Position numbers and translations under genes: made by a program
NCBI RefSeq assembly: GCF_963678635.1
Contig: NC_087068.1
Location: forward strand, 17,923,872 to 17,987,871
DNA length: 64,000 nucleotides
From: Symsagittifera roscoffensis
Lineage: Eukaryota; Xenacoelomorpha; Acoela; Convolutidae
Reading direction: 5' to 3'
In this document: one piece after another, positions 37,901 to 52,900 of the stretch
How positions within the stretch are numbered: position 1 is the first letter of the stretch
Layout of the letters: each line of letters begins with the position of its first letter
The notes under the pieces: generated by a model
Databases searched by the model: none
What the model saw: only the letters and a program-made list of their open reading frames with translations
Told to the model about the DNA's origin: nothing

Positions 37901-40900
37901 CACTCGACACATTTCAGTTTTTATTTGTGGTATCTGATTTTGCGTGGAAAACAAAAAAAAAACAGCTAAAACTTTCAAATGGTCGAAGCAATTAAAAATT
38001 CATTTAAAAAAACAACGTTAAGTCGAAACTTGAAACAAACATTTTGAAACGATGATAGCCGGTTGCTGTGCAAGTAGCAGAGAATGTTCCGACCTTATTC
38101 GTAAAAAAAATACAAAAAAAAAACATTTTTTTAAATCTTCAAATTACCGCCATTCCCTCTGCGTGGTGTGATTCTAGAACTAGACAAGCGCGTATAAAAT
38201 TAGTAAATTAGGTATAAAAATTACAATTGTCTTCAAAAAAATAAGCGAAAAAATGAAAAACATTCAAAAAATCTCCTAAATGTTCCAAATTTTTTGCACT
38301 AAAAACTTTAAACTTGCATGAAAATTTTTAGTGCCAAGAAAGCGCTCAATGAAGCTTGCAAAAGTGGTTTTCTTTTTTAGTACGATTAAGTGTTTTTTAG
38401 CCTAAATGGCCAATAGTTCAATATAACGATCGTTACTCGGTCGCTCGACTAAATCGTCTTATTTGCTCGAAACTGGACTAAAACTCAAAAATTTCAAACT
38501 GGTTTTTCTCAACACTGGAAAAAAATTCAAAAAACTTTTTTGTCGTTCAATCATGATTGAAAGGGCTGTAAAATACTATATCATTCGACCCATTCCGATG
38601 ATTGTTTTTAGAACTTGATAATGTTTTGAAAACAAAAAGAAGAAAAAAACACCAGAATACAAAGTTCCTCCACATTTTTCAAATGGTCGGAACAATAAAA
38701 GATTCGCTTAAAAAATTAATAGCATTAAGACACAATTTTTACACAGAAGCGAAGTTGCACTTCGCATACGCAAGCAAAAATATGACCGATAACGCTACTA
38801 GAAAACACTGATTGCGCAAAAATTTGAGTCTACAAAATTTCTTAAAAGACGCACGCCAATTATGAGTCTACATAATTGATAAGTGACGCTAGCCAATTTA
38901 TGACGCATTAGCAGTACCAGTCAATTTAAAAAAATAAGTATACGGAAAAGTTCCTTAAAAACATCCGACCCATGAAGGCACATCCGACGCATAACACGTG
39001 AAGGCTTTACTGTTTGAAATAGCCATTTAATTCTAAGGGGGGAGATTATCCACTTGGTCTTTTAAGGTGGGAGATTGTTCACAAAGGCCCATAAAAATTA
39101 CTGAGAAAAAATTGCATTTAGACAGAATTTAAATACAACTTTTCAAAATATAATATTCCAAACATAGCCAACAGACAGCTGGAGAATTGTTAATGATTTC
39201 AAAAAAATCAAAGAAAAACAATTGTTTATTCAATTTGTTTTAACAAAAAAATGTTCTTTAAATAACAAAAATTTTTGATGCTGGACATTGTTAGAAATAA
39301 CTAACCCAATTTGAGGAAAACTAGTAAATAAAATCAATTTTTTAAGCAAAATTATTTACCTTTCTTCGAGCCATTCTTCTTGCGTTTTTTATTATTGGAG
39401 AGCTTAACTTTACTCCGTGCAGTAAATGATTTCAAATCAACAATCAAACCGCAAAAAATGATTCTGAGCGTGAACAAAATTTGGGAATTTTTACTGGAAA
39501 TATAAACTTCAGGCTTTTTGCAGAAAAAAAAACAATAAGACCTGATTAAGTATCTTCACTTTTTTCATTGGCTCTTAATAACCTTTTTATTTTCTATATC
39601 AAATCAAAGTTCTCATCCAAAAACAAAAATTGCCACTAAACAAAAAACAGGATACTTTATTTCATGGAAATCCATGATGTTTTTTCATCATTGCCATCTC
39701 CAAAAAACTGAAAAAAGAAACCCTCAGAGCAATAAACTAACTTCGTATCTGTAGGTCGTATACTGTTTGTTAGCTGTTGACGCATCACAGCTGTAGCCAA
39801 CATCTGGAGCAGAGATCGTGCTTGGCAAGTTAGATACAGCAGTAGTGGACTCATTGGGTCTTTCAGATATTGGTTCAATGGGTCCAGCCGTTGTTGGTCC
39901 AACGGGTCCAGCAGTTGTTGGTCCAGCTGGTCCTCCAGGGGTTGATCCAGCGGGCCCTGCAGGTGTTGATCCAGCGGGTCCGGCAGGTGTTGATCCAGCG
40001 GGTCCAGTAGGTGTTGGTTCAGCAGTTGTTGGTCCAGTGAGTCCAACAGTTGATGGTCCAGCGGGTCCGGCAGGTGTAATTTCAGCGGGTCCAGCAGGTG
40101 TTGGTGCAGCGGGTCCGGCAGTTGTTGGTGCAGCGGGTGCAACAGGCGTTGGTCCAGCGGATCGGGCAGTTGTTGGTCCAGCGGATCGGGCAGTTGTTGG
40201 TCCAGCGGGACCTGCAGGTGTTGGTGCAGCGGGTCCTTCAGTTGTTGTTCCAGCGGGTCCTACCGGGGTTGGTCCAGCGGAACCTGCAGGTGCTGGTGCA
40301 GCGGGTCCTTCAGTTGTTGTTCCAGCTGGTCCTGTCGGGGTTGGTCCAGCGGGTGCTGCAGTTGTTGATCCAGCGGGCGTGGCAGTTGTTGGTCCAGTGG
40401 GTCCAGCAGGTGTTGGTCCAGCGGGTCCTGCCGGGGTTGGTCCAGCGAGACCTGCCGGGGTTGGTCCAGCGGGACCTGCAGGTGTTGGTGCAGCGGGTCC
40501 TTCAGTTGTTGTTCCAGCGGGTCCTGCCGGGGTTAGTCCAGCGGGTGCTGCAGTTGTTGGTCCAGCGGGTGTCGCAGTTGTTGGTCCAGTGGGTCCAGCA
40601 GGTGTTGGTCCAGCGGGCGCGACAGGTGTTGGTGTTGGTCCAGCGGGTCCGGCAGAAGTTGTTCCAATGGGTGCGCCAGGTGTTGGTCCAGAGGGCCCTG
40701 CAGGTGTTGGTCCAGCGGTGCCAGCAGTTGTTGGTCCAGCGGTTGCGGCAGTTGCTGGTGCAGCGGTTTTGACTGTTATTCCTTCAGTAGTTGCAGATGT
40801 TTCTGCGGATACAGTAGCACCCGTTACTCCGGTATTTTCAGATAGTGTAACTGCTGTTGCACCAGTGCCTTCAGGTTGAGTTGCAACTGTGGCTCCAGCA

Positions 40901-43900
40901 CTTACGGTAGCCCGGGTAGCTCCTGTACTTTCTGGTTGAGTCGCTGCTTCTTCGGTAGAACTAACTGGAGTACCAGCTGAAGGTGCTGTTTTTATAGCTA
41001 CAGATGCGGCAGTTGGCGCGGTGACGCTTGCTTCAGTAACGCTTGTTACTCCTGTGGTTTCAGATAGTGTAACTGCTGTTGCACCAGTGCCTTCAGGTTG
41101 AGTTGCAACTGTGGCTCCAGCACTTACGGTAGCCCCCGTAGCTCCTGTGCTTTCTGGTTGAGTCGATGCTTCTTCGGTAGAACCAACTGGAGTACCAGCT
41201 GAAGGTACTGTTTTTCCAGCTACAGATGCGGCAGTTGGCGCGGTGACGCTTGCTTCAGTAACGCTTGTTACTCCCGTATTTTCAGATAGTGTAACTGCTG
41301 TTGCACCAGTGCCTTCGGGTTGAGTTGCAACTGTGGCGCCAGCACTTATGGTAGCCTCCGTAGCTCCTGTGTTTTCGGTTTGAGTCACTGCTCCCTCGGT
41401 AGAACCAACTGGAGTACTAGGTATAGGTCCTGTTATTCCAGCTACAGATGCGGCAGTTGCTCCGGTGCTTTCTCTTGGAGTCACTCTTTCTTCCGTAGAT
41501 CCGATTGGTCCTGCAGCAGTGGGTCCAGATGGTCCTGCAGTAGCGGTTCCAGATGGTCCTGCAGTTGTTATTCCAGATGGTCCAACAGCAGTGGCTCCAG
41601 ATGTTCCTGCAGCAGTGGATCCAGATGGTCCAGCAGCAGTGGGTCCAAATGGTCCTGCAACAGTGGGTTCAGATGGTCCGGCAGCAGTGGATTCAGATGG
41701 TCCGGCAGCAGTGGATTCAGATGGTCCGGCAGCAGTGGTTTTAGATGGTCCTGCAGTTGTTATTCCAGAAGGTCCGGCAGCGGTAGGACCAGATGGCCCT
41801 TCAGTAGTAGGTTCAGATGGTCCGGCAGCAGTTGATCCAGATGGTCCTGCAACAGTGGGTTCAGGTGGTCCTGCAGCAGTGGGTCCAGATGGTCCTGCAA
41901 CAGTGGGTTCAGATGGTCCGGCAGCAGTGGATCCAGATGGTCCGACAGCAGTGGTTTCAGATGATCCTGCAGCAGTGGGTCCAGATGGTCCTGCAGTTGT
42001 TATTCCAGAAGGTCCGGCAGCAGTGGGTCCTGATGGTCCTGCAACAGTAGGTCCAGATGGTCCTGCATTTGTTATTCCAGAAGGTCCGGCAGCAGTAGGA
42101 CCAGATGGCCCTTCAGTAGTAGGTCCAGATGGTCCGGCAGCAGTTGATCCAGATGGTCCTCCAACAGTGGGTTCAGATGGTCCTGCAGCAGTGGGTCCAG
42201 ATGGTCCTGCAACAGTGGGTTCAGATGGTCCGGCAGCAGTGGGTCCAGAAGGTCCTGCAACAGTGGGTTCAGATGGTCCTGCAGTTGTTATTCCCGAGGG
42301 TTCGGTAGCAGTGGGTGGTCCAGATGGTCCTACAGGTGTTGGTTCAGCGGGTTTGGAAGATTTTGGCCCTTCCAGTCCAGTCGTTGTGGGTGCAGCAGGG
42401 GCGGTTGCTGAAGGTACTTCTTTTTCCGATGGCGCGGCAGTAGTGGTTTGCTCAACTTCTTCAGCTGGTTCCAGAGAGGACACTGCTGAAGGCGGTGCAG
42501 ATGTTGACGAATATATGACAGTAGGCGGTGGAAGAGACGTCATGTTTTCTTCGTCAGCGCATGGTGTAATTGTTGATGTCATTGTCGTTTCTTCTAAATT
42601 TCAATTCAATTGCCAAAAATGGATTTCGTTGTACCAATACCCTTTTGGCGATGATGGTGCCAAATCCTCGCATCCCCTTTTAAATCTACCCCTGCTAAGC
42701 TATAGATGTTACTAGTCACAAAAGTGGTCCAGTAATGGCCTTAAAAAAATACGGTTTCAACTTACCTTCAGGTGTGGTCGTTTCTTCAGTAGGTCCTTCA
42801 GTTGTTTCAGCAACTGTTGTGCCAGGTTCTATAAAAGAATAAACGACATTCCTTCATCTCACAATGAAACCCAATCAAAATAATAGTTTCATTACATAAA
42901 TTCCTGGTGCTACCCTTAGAGTCTTTAAGTGAAGACAATTCCTACCCTTGTTTAATTAATCTAGTTAATTTATCCGCAAAAAAAAGAAAAATAATTTTTA
43001 GAAAGAGTTGAAAGCGATGTAACTCTTTCTATGAAAGCCAAGCTGGAAGCGTGAATGAACGTGAATTGAATTTGAAAAATAGAAGTCAAACAGCAAACAA
43101 TTAAGTTCCAGTGTGACAGCTTAAAAAACAAGAAAACCAACAAGACGTATATAAGTATCCTCACTACGTTCAAGGATAGCCGGCTTCTTTGCAAGTAGCT
43201 CAGAATTTTCAGACCAAATTTACAAAAAAATAGAAAAAAGTTTTTTTTTCCTGTTTTTCAAATTGGTGTAGTTTTTAGCGGATGGTGTGAATCGAGAACT
43301 ATGCGAGCGAGTATAAAACTATTTAGTTCAACATGATCAACAATAGTTGACTTTACAAATATTTGAGTTTTTCTCGACACGGGCAATTTTTGAAAACTTT
43401 TTATTGTCGTTTGTTTGAATCACTATTGAAAGGGCTGTAATATGATATATCACTCGACCCATTCCGAGTATTTGTGGTACCTGATTTTGCATGAAAAAAA
43501 AAACAGAACACAAAGTTCTTCCTCACATTCGGTGCTACGGAGCAATAAGAAGCAGAGCCAACAGATATGTATGAAAAGTGTAAAAGAATTTAAGAAACTC
43601 GAAAAAAAAATTAATTAAAAACATGCTTCGCTATTTGAAAACACCATTTCTCCTTTCAAAAAAAATAGAGGAAAACTAGGCAAATGCGACTCACTGTAAC
43701 ATCCGATCAAATTCAGTTCCACCAATCCCTCGGAGCATCCTTTGATCTCAATGACGAGAGTCTTGATCTCTATCGTATTCTCCTCATTCGCGAATGAGAT
43801 TGAAGCAGGAACGTCATCACCTCCTATACTGAACCATGGTTTCGGCTGAAACGGCGGAAACAATCTTATTTCAATGGGCACTTTTCAGAACATTAAAATA

Positions 43901-46900
43901 CCTAATCTGCTAGTTAATTGTAGATGTTTTTGGTCGTCTGATGAGGACGAAACATCAAAAAAATTTAAAAAACATAGCCAACTGACAGTTGGAAAAGAGT
44001 AATGAACGAAACAGAGAAAAAAAATGACCTAATTTTGAATTTTTTTTTCTAATTTCAAAGTAAAAATATATAACCTTGAATTTCAAGATTAATTATGTAT
44101 GATACCTTTTTGATAAAATTAGCGCTATTTGAGAACACTGGATTAATAGGTAAAATATTTATTCCGCTGGGAAATCTAAAAATTAAATCCAACTTTCGAA
44201 ACTAGAAGTCGTTCACGTTTTTTCGCGCCGCTTCCACGTTCGTATTTGGAGAGTGCTATTTACCTAAACTTTTCAGATGAATTTGAATTGAGCTCAAAAA
44301 GTGCATATACACCTAAAAGCAAGGCGGATTTAGGGGGGGGGGGGGGCGCACCCCCCCCCTCAAGGATTCGACCCCCTACCGACCCAAAGGGTCCCCCTTT
44401 GTACTATTTTGAGATATCCAATTTTGGTGTCGGACCCCTAAATTTTTCTAAAGGCGCATTTGGCGCCAATGTATACTAATTTCAAGGGGGGAGCGCTCCC
44501 CGAAAGAACGCGATTTTTTGGTCAAAATTTTCCAAAACGTGTCTAAAAACGCCTTTTTAGGTCTCTTTTTTCAAAATTTTGCCTGCGGCGTAGAAAGTTT
44601 TGCCAAAACAGAGTCTTTGTACTGCTTTAGGAGAGCTCAGAAAAAAAAATTTCGTCGAATTAAAAAAAGAGGTCGACAAAATTTTCGAAATTTTTTTTTT
44701 GAAAATCCTCCCCCTCCCTCGAGCAAATCCTATATCCGCGCCTGCCTAAAAGCGTTCAAAAACGCAATTATTATGAATGAATTCACATCTCTAGTTATAG
44801 GAGCAGTTAAAGACGTTTTCCTGAAAAAAAACATGAAAAAATCACCAAGATCTGTATAAAGTCGTCACTACGTTGATTACTCTTAAGAAAATAATAATAA
44901 AAAAACAAGTTTCATCAATTCTTGAACAATTATTTCTTACCATTGGAGTAAGGGCATCTTAAAAAAATTGAAATGAAACGAAAACTAAATCTTAACCAAA
45001 CACTCACAATATTGATAATAGTCACAAAATTTATTTAAAAAAATGAAAAGAATTTCAAGAAAAGAGTAAAAATGAAAAAAAAAATTAAAATGTGGGCAAT
45101 TAAATGATGTGTGCACATACGCTGGCAGCTGCTTCTGGTGAAGATGCGTCGATGTTTTCAAACACAGAGTTTCCGACTCGGTCGAGATAGAATTTGGTTC
45201 CCTCTTCGTCGTAATACGTTATGAGCAATTCAGTCGTGTCTGTGACGTTAGTTACTGCCAAAGAGATCTCCATCACTAGTTGTGGATCCTGAAATAACCA
45301 AACAGTTACAACCCTTATAGTTAGTACAAAACTCATTGCTCAAATAAGGAAAACAGATGGAACCTTTTTTCATACCTTTTTTTTGACGTTTTGGCGTTCA
45401 TTAGCTTATTTGGCATCAAACGGTTTTGATTCTTTCAAATACGAGACAGTGTTTAATTCAAGATTACAATGTGATACACAACAAAGAAATTTTTCGAGAT
45501 ACCTTGATATATTTTATTCCCAGTTTGAGAATATCAGCTACAGGGAAGATTTCAGGCTAATTAACTTCTGCTTCAACTTTGAAATGTTTTTTTTTCTCCA
45601 GGCCATTTTTGGTGATAGAAAATGGATCTCATCAACTCAACTGTTTCGCGCCGTTTGAAAAAGGTACAAAATTCACATATTACAACCGTTGAATTATTTC
45701 ATTATAGAGCTGGCAATTCGTTACTCAAAAGAGGGGGGGGGGTTAAAGAGATCCTAGAAAATATAATTTTTGACGAACTTTTTCAAACCAACAGAAAAGC
45801 TCAAGGCTTTAGCTAAGAACAATGATAGTATTTGCGTGTGATTAGTGTTTGGAAAGTTATGAGCGTTTGAAGGTTGTAAAAACTTCAAAATGGATAAAAT
45901 CTATTCAATTCCTATCTATTCAAAATCTATCCCTTCCATCGCTTCAAACTCAAATTTGCATACAGGAAACGCACAAACAGCAATCTCAGGTATTTGTGGA
46001 ACTGGTTTTGAAAAAAATATATAGAGAAAAAACATCACGTTAAAGCTTTTTGATTTCAATGGTATTTTATAATTGGCACTTTTCCAATCCCATCTTGTCA
46101 TAATGCAATGAAATTTGGCATCGCAAACCAAGTTGCTTTTCATGCCTTGCATTGTAACTTTACGCGTTTAGCCATAAATACACGCAAAAACAACTACAAA
46201 AACAAAACTGCTCGTATCAGGGCGAAGCCCTGAATATTCCGACAACCTTTTAAGGTCTATGGAGCAGTAATAACATGAAAATATTAAATGTAAAAAAAAA
46301 AGATTATTTTAATTGATATCTTTTGTGAAAATCATCCTCTCACACGCCATATAAAGTACATAGTGATAGATTTCGGTACTACTAACAAATAAGCTAGCTT
46401 CCTTTAACCAATTTAGAACGATTTCTACGACGGATTAAATCTCGGCTTAAGCGTTAATGGCGCAAAATATATCGCGCGTCAATTGCCCCAAGCTGGCCAA
46501 AATGGCATTCTTTAAACCCCCCATAACTTTAAAAAAAAAGATTACAGGTTTCGCATTTAAGCTCAAGACAACAATAATTTTTGAATGATATAAAAATTCC
46601 GTCAAAAATGGCTAGTTAAAACGCCGAAATTTGTCTGAAGAAAAAACCCTCCCCGAGCACAAATATTCCTTTACTTTTGTTACGAAAGTCGGAAAAATAA
46701 ACGGACATGTGTGGGAAGTAAAAATGAGTCGGAATTCTTTCATGAAACTAACCCAAAATAAAGAAAAATGGGCAGTCAAAAGGCATTTTTTTATTGCGTT
46801 AGAAAATCTGATTTCGCCAGAAAGCCGGAAAGTCATTCAGTTCTTCGCGCAATTTTCACATGCATAATTGAAAACCGTAAGCTGTCTTTTATTTAGCAAA

Positions 46901-49900
46901 TGAAAATTATTTGAGTTTAAAACAAACCATAAGTCAAACTTCGAAAAAATAAATTTGAGCAAGATCAAACTTAACGCTTTTTTGACGTGTTTACACGATA
47001 AAAAGTTTTTAAACTAAAAAAAATTTAGCCGGTTAATGTGCAAGCATCACAAAAAATTTCGAGCACTTAAAAAAACGAATTCGAAATGCAAATCGTTCAT
47101 AATTTTTTCTGCGTACTGGGACACGGACTGAAAACGAGCCTGGAAAAACTACCAAAATCTTAAAAAAGAAAACACATTAAAAATGGCAAAGTTCTCTCTA
47201 CACGAAAATAAAAAGCAAAAAAAGGTGATCTGCTTGCTCTTCACTGAAAAACATTGAAAAAGATTTATAAAAATGTATCACTCGACCCAATCTAACGTTT
47301 TAAAGATCATTTCTGTCGTTACTTTTATTTTTTAAACAAAAATATATAGAAAGTAGAAAAACCTAAATAATTTTTTGGTGCTATATATATATTTTTTAAA
47401 TAGTGAGTGGGAAGGAAACCTAATTGTTGAATGAATAACAAGAATTAGACAAAAAACAGCTGAACCGTGGCCAAAAAAGCTTTGATATGATTCCACGCTT
47501 GACCCCAATACGAGCTTTTTTTTGAGGTAGTCGCGTTGAAAAAACACAACCTACGCCATAGTTCCTTCCCCTTTCGCAAAGTGGTCGGAACAAAATAGGA
47601 ACATGACCCCAATTCAATTTTTTTGGAACATATAAACATTTCAAGCGCACAGGTTGAAGGCCAATTGGAAAATCAAGGATCTGGCTCGACACGGGTAGTC
47701 TTGGTGATTACAATTTCCGTCGAGATAAATATTAGCTTCAAAATTTCGGAATGATCTTTCGAGCGAATTAATTCTCTGCTTGCGCATGGCGTTAGTACAG
47801 AGAGATTTTTTAATTAAACTTGAATCCAAACGGACAATTTTTCACAATTCTTCACAGATGTCAAAAAATGAATGGAAGCGAAAAACTCTTCGTGATTGTG
47901 AATTCAAGTATGAGAAGTTGTTAAAAAAATAGGCCCCAAACTAGTATTAGAAACTGTTTACAATTGAAACTGTTTTGGACAAAACAATTCGATTTTGAGA
48001 AAACAGGATCTGTCCGCGAAAAATCAATATCCGATACCGAAACTGAAGGTAAAATTTTCTGGTTGGAGAGTTGACCTAAACACTTCTTCCAACAGTTGGC
48101 CTATAAACTTCTTCAGAGGAAAAAAAGAAACAACGATGCAATTGAAACAAACCTCGTATGAGTATCGTGATAGTTCTTCAGAGCTCATATCCTCGTCGCA
48201 GAGGAATCCAATCTCTGGTTCGCACATAGTTACTGTTGAACTACCCTCACTCAAGGACTCCGACGTTGTCTCTTCAGTAATTTCATTTGTCGTACCCTCG
48301 CTCTCAGCTGTTGTTGGTCCAGTCGGACCGGCAGTTGTCGGTCCAGCGGGACCTGCAGGTGTTGGTCCAGCGGGTCCGGCTGTTGTTGGTGCAGAGGGAC
48401 CTGCAGTTGTTGGTCCAGCGGGTCCGGTAGTTGCTGATCCAGTGGGTCCGGCAGTTGTTGGTCCAGCGGGTCCAGCAGTTGTTGGTCCAGCGAGTCCTGT
48501 GGGTGTTGATCCAGCGAGTCCGGCAGTTGTTGGTCCAGCGGGTCCGGCAATTGTTGGCCCAGCGGGTCCGGCAGTTGTTGGTCCAGCGGGTCCAGCAGTC
48601 GTTGGTCCAGCGGGTCCTGTGGGTGTTGATCCAGCAGGTCCGGCAGTTGTTGTTCCAGCGGGTATGGCAGTTGTTGGTCCAGCGGGTCCTGCAAGTGTTG
48701 GTGCAGCAGGTGCTGATCCAGTCGGTCCGGCAGTTGTTGGTCCAGCGATTCCGGCAGTCGTTCGTCCAGCGGGTCCTGTGGGTGTTGATCCAGCGGGTCC
48801 GGCAGTTGTTGGTCCAGCGGGTATGGCAGTTGTTGGTCCAGCGGGTCCTGCAAGTGTTGGTCCAGCAGGTGCTGATCCAGTCGATCCGGGAGTTGTTGGT
48901 CCAGCGATTCCGGCAGTTGTTGGTCCAGCGGGTCCTGCAGGTGTTGATCCAGTAGGTCCGGCAGTTGCTGGTCCAGCGGTTCCGGCAGTTGTTGGTCCAG
49001 CGGGTCCTGCAGTTGCTGGTCCAGCGGTTCCGGCAGTTGTTGGTCCAGCGGGTCCTGCAGTTGTTGGTCCAGCGGGTCCTGCAGGTGTTGGCCCAGCGGG
49101 TCCTGCAGGAGTTGCGCCCGCGGGTCCAGCAGTTGTTGGTCCTGTAGGTGTTGGTCCAGCGGGTCCGACGGTTGTTGTTCCAGCAGGTCCGACAGTTAGT
49201 CCAGTAGCGCCGCTTACTTCTGTTATTTCAGATAGTGTAACTGCTGTTGCACCAGTGCCTTCCGATTGAGTTGCAACTGTGGTGCCAGCACTAACGGTAG
49301 CCTCAGTAACTCCAACGCTTTCTGATTGAGTCGCTGCTCTTTCCGTAGATCCAATTGGAGTACCAGTTGTAGGTCCTATGATTCCAGCTACAGATGCGGC
49401 AGTTTCCGCGGTGACGCTTGCTTCAGTAACGCTTGTTACTCCTGTGAATTCAGATAGCGTGAACGCTGTTGCACTAGTGCTTTCAGGTTGAGTTGCAACT
49501 GTGGCACCAGAACTTATGGTGGCCCCCGTAGCCCCTGTGCTTTCTGGTTGAGTCGCTGCTTCTTCGGTAGAACCAACTGGAGTACCAGCTGAAGGTGCTG
49601 TTTTTCCAGCTACAGATGCGGCAGTTGGCGCGGTGACGCTTGCTTCAGTAACGCTTGTTACTCCTGTGGTTTCAGATAGCGTGAATGCTGTTGCACTAGT
49701 GCTTTCAGGTTGAGTTGCAACTGTAGCACCAGAACTTATGGTGGCCCCCGAAGCCCCTGTGCTTTCTGGTTGAGTAGCTGCACCTTCCGTAGAAACAACT
49801 GAAGTACCAGATGTAGGACCTGTGGTTCTAGCTACAGATGCTTTAGTCTCCGCGGCATTGCTTGATGCAGTAGCGCTGGTTACTCCTGTGATTTCAGATT

Positions 49901-52900
49901 GCGAGACTGCTGTTGCACTAGTGCTTTCAGGTTGAGTTGCAACTGTGGCACCAGAACTTATGGTAGCCCCCGTAGCTCCTGTGTTTTCTGGTTGAGTAGC
50001 TGCACCTTCCGTAGAACCAACTGGAGAACCAGCTGTAGGCACCGTTTTTCCAGCTACAGATGCGGCAGTTGGCGCGGTGTCGCTTGCTTCAGTAACGCTT
50101 GTTACTCCGGTAGTTCCAGATAGTGAAACTGCTGTTGCACCATTGCCTTCAGGTTGAGTTGCAAATGTGGCACCAGTACTTACGGTAGCCCCCGCAGCTC
50201 TTGTGCTTTCTGGTTGAGTCGCTGCTCCTTCGGTGGAACCAACTGGAGTACCAAGTGTAGGTCCTGTTATTCCAGCTTTAGATGCGGCAGTCGCCCGAGT
50301 GCTTTCTGGTAGAGTTACTGTTACTTCCGTAGATCCAACAGGTCCTGCAGCAGTGGGTCCAGATGTTTCTACTGCACTAGGTTCAGATGGTCCAGCAGGT
50401 GTTGTTCCAGAGGGTTCTGTAGCAGTGGCTGCTGATGGTCCAGCAGGCGTTGGTCCAGCTGGTCCTACAGTAGTTGGTGCAGTGGAACCGGCAATAGTTT
50501 GTCCAGTGGGCCCTGCAGGTGTTGGTCCAGCGGGACCGGCAGGTGTTGGTCCAGCGGGTCCGGCAGGTGTTGGTCCAGCGGGTCCTGCAGGTGTTGGTCC
50601 AGCGGGTCCTCTAGGTGTTGGTCCAGCGGGTCCGACAGGTGTTAGTCCAGCGAGCCCGGCAGAAGTTGGTCCAGCGTGTCCGACAGTTGTTTGTCCAGCG
50701 GGTCCCGCAGGTGTTGGTCCAGCGGGTCCGGCAGGTGTTGGTCCAGCGGGTCCGACAGTTGTTTGTCCAGCGGGTCCTGCAGGTGTTGGTCCAGCGGGTC
50801 CGGCAGGTGTTGGTCCAGCGGGTCCGACAGTTGTTTGTCCAGCGGGTCCTGCAGGTGTTGGTCCAGCGGGTTCGGCAGGTGTTGGTCCAGCGGGTCCTGC
50901 AGGTGTTGGTACAGCGGGTCCGGTTGATGTTTGTCCAGCGGGTCCTGCAGGTGTTTGTCCAGCGGGTCCTGCAGGTGTTGGTCCAGCGGGTCCGGCAGGT
51001 GTTGTAACAGCTGGTCCGGTAATTGTTTGTCCAGCGGGTCCTGTAGGCGTTGGTCCTGCAGGTGTGGGTCCGGATGTTGCCGTTTCAATCGGTCCTTCTG
51101 TAGGCCTAGATGATCCAGCAGTTGATCCTTCTTCGGCTTCAGATGACGGAGTAGTTTTTAGAGCTTTAGGAGTCCTTGTAGTGAAATCATTTGTAGGAGG
51201 TGGCAATGTTTCCATAGTTCCATTCTCGCATGGTGTGATAGTTGCAGTGATAGTTGTTGTCATTTCTTCAGTTATAGTTTCTCCAGTCGTCTCTGTGAAT
51301 TCTTGCTCGTATGTCGTTGTTGGCTCTAAAACATCCAGCAGTCTTTAAAGAAGACTAAGGCATTGAAAAATTGACGGAGTACGGAATTGACCACAGTAGT
51401 GAACAATTTCAATTGTTTCAACCCCAAGTTTGTGTTCTGAAACATTTAAACCATTGTAAAGTTACGCTTTTGATCATTAGTGCCTGCACTCTCTTTTACA
51501 TTCAAATATAATTCTTTTTTACCTGGAGTCAAATTATAAAAACTTTTAGTATGTAATCAAATATTCAATATCCTCTTCGGAAAACAATAAACATCGCTAA
51601 ATGACAGCTAGAAAATAGTAATCAACGCAAGGACACACAAAAAACTAACTTTTTGTTGGAAAAAAAACTTCATTTTTCGAAAATTGAAGAAAAAACATGC
51701 ACATGAAGCACTTTGAATTTCAAGAACAATTTATGATTGGTGCTTTTTTGATAAAAGTAACCCAATTTGAGCAAACTGGATCAATGGGTAAATTTTTATT
51801 TCGCTTTAAAAATGTTAAGACTTTTTCCTGAAAAAAAAACACCAAACCTATATAAGAGTCTCCACCACGTGAATTACTCTTAAACAATAATCAATGAATC
51901 TGAATGAAATTAGTTAATTTAACACTGCTCATTTTGACAATAAAAACCAATTTTTTACTTAATTCTCACAGGCGAAGTTGCCCATTGCAAAAATTGCAAG
52001 AACACGACCAAAAAGCAGCTCTATCAAGTGAAATAAGATAAAGTAGAAAAAGGCCTAATTAGTAGAAAAAGTAGAAAAAACTAGCCAATAAGAAAAATAG
52101 GATCTAGCCAATTAGAGTCTCTCGCACTAACCACTCAGCCACGGAGGCTTAAAATCCCCAAAAACTAGCCACAAATAACACAGCTACGTATGCTAATAAA
52201 TTGCCAATTCGATGCAGCAAAAGTAGCAGCATCAAATACAAAAAGACACAACTTTGTATATAATCAATCGGAAAGCATAAAGCCACATTATGTATGAATT
52301 GTTCATATCAAAAAATTGCGAGATATATTGAGTTAGAAAGCTTCTGAAATCAAGTTTCAGTGATTGTTATGTGGTTGGAAACAATTTTTTCCTTATCAAA
52401 TGTCCAGGCACATAAGACTTTATACTGCTTTCGCAGCCGGTGTCCTACAGTTTAATGACATACAATTTAACACCGTACTTTTTAACACTTAGTCATTTCA
52501 TTACTAAACAATTTGAATCGACAACAATATAACGCCTATTTTCCAGTTTAATACAGTACATTTTAACACCTAGTCATTTCACTATTAAATCTAATGCTAT
52601 ATGAATTCCTTATCTTAACTCTTATCACACCAAAGTTAATCCTGCAATTAACACACGCACCATAATGAAAAACTTGGTTTATCTTAGTTATACATGCTAA
52701 AAGGAGGCTTCCTAATTTACTTAAGAATCTTATCTACAAGTTTGTAATTTATTTTCAATTAGACTTTTCGCTAAACCATTATGATTACTAAAAAAGCTGC
52801 TTGTGCTAATTCAAAACAATTTGACGTAAAAATTCTGACAAAAATTAAATTCTGACAGTCACTTTATACTTTACTCAAGTGATAAACATACGCAAACACA

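Noticed and set aside
39818-42715. Long plus-strand open frames over the exon 13 PTS region (353 and 416 residues)
   Set aside because: The 24-bp repeat unit has no stop codon in the other frames, so these are shadows. The minus frame has acceptor and donor sites in phase with neighbouring domain exons.
47995-51348. Plus-strand open frames over exon 9 (424 and 371 residues) reading V-G-P-A-G-P repeats
   Set aside because: Same repeat artefact. No domain, no splice context and no start context on the plus strand.
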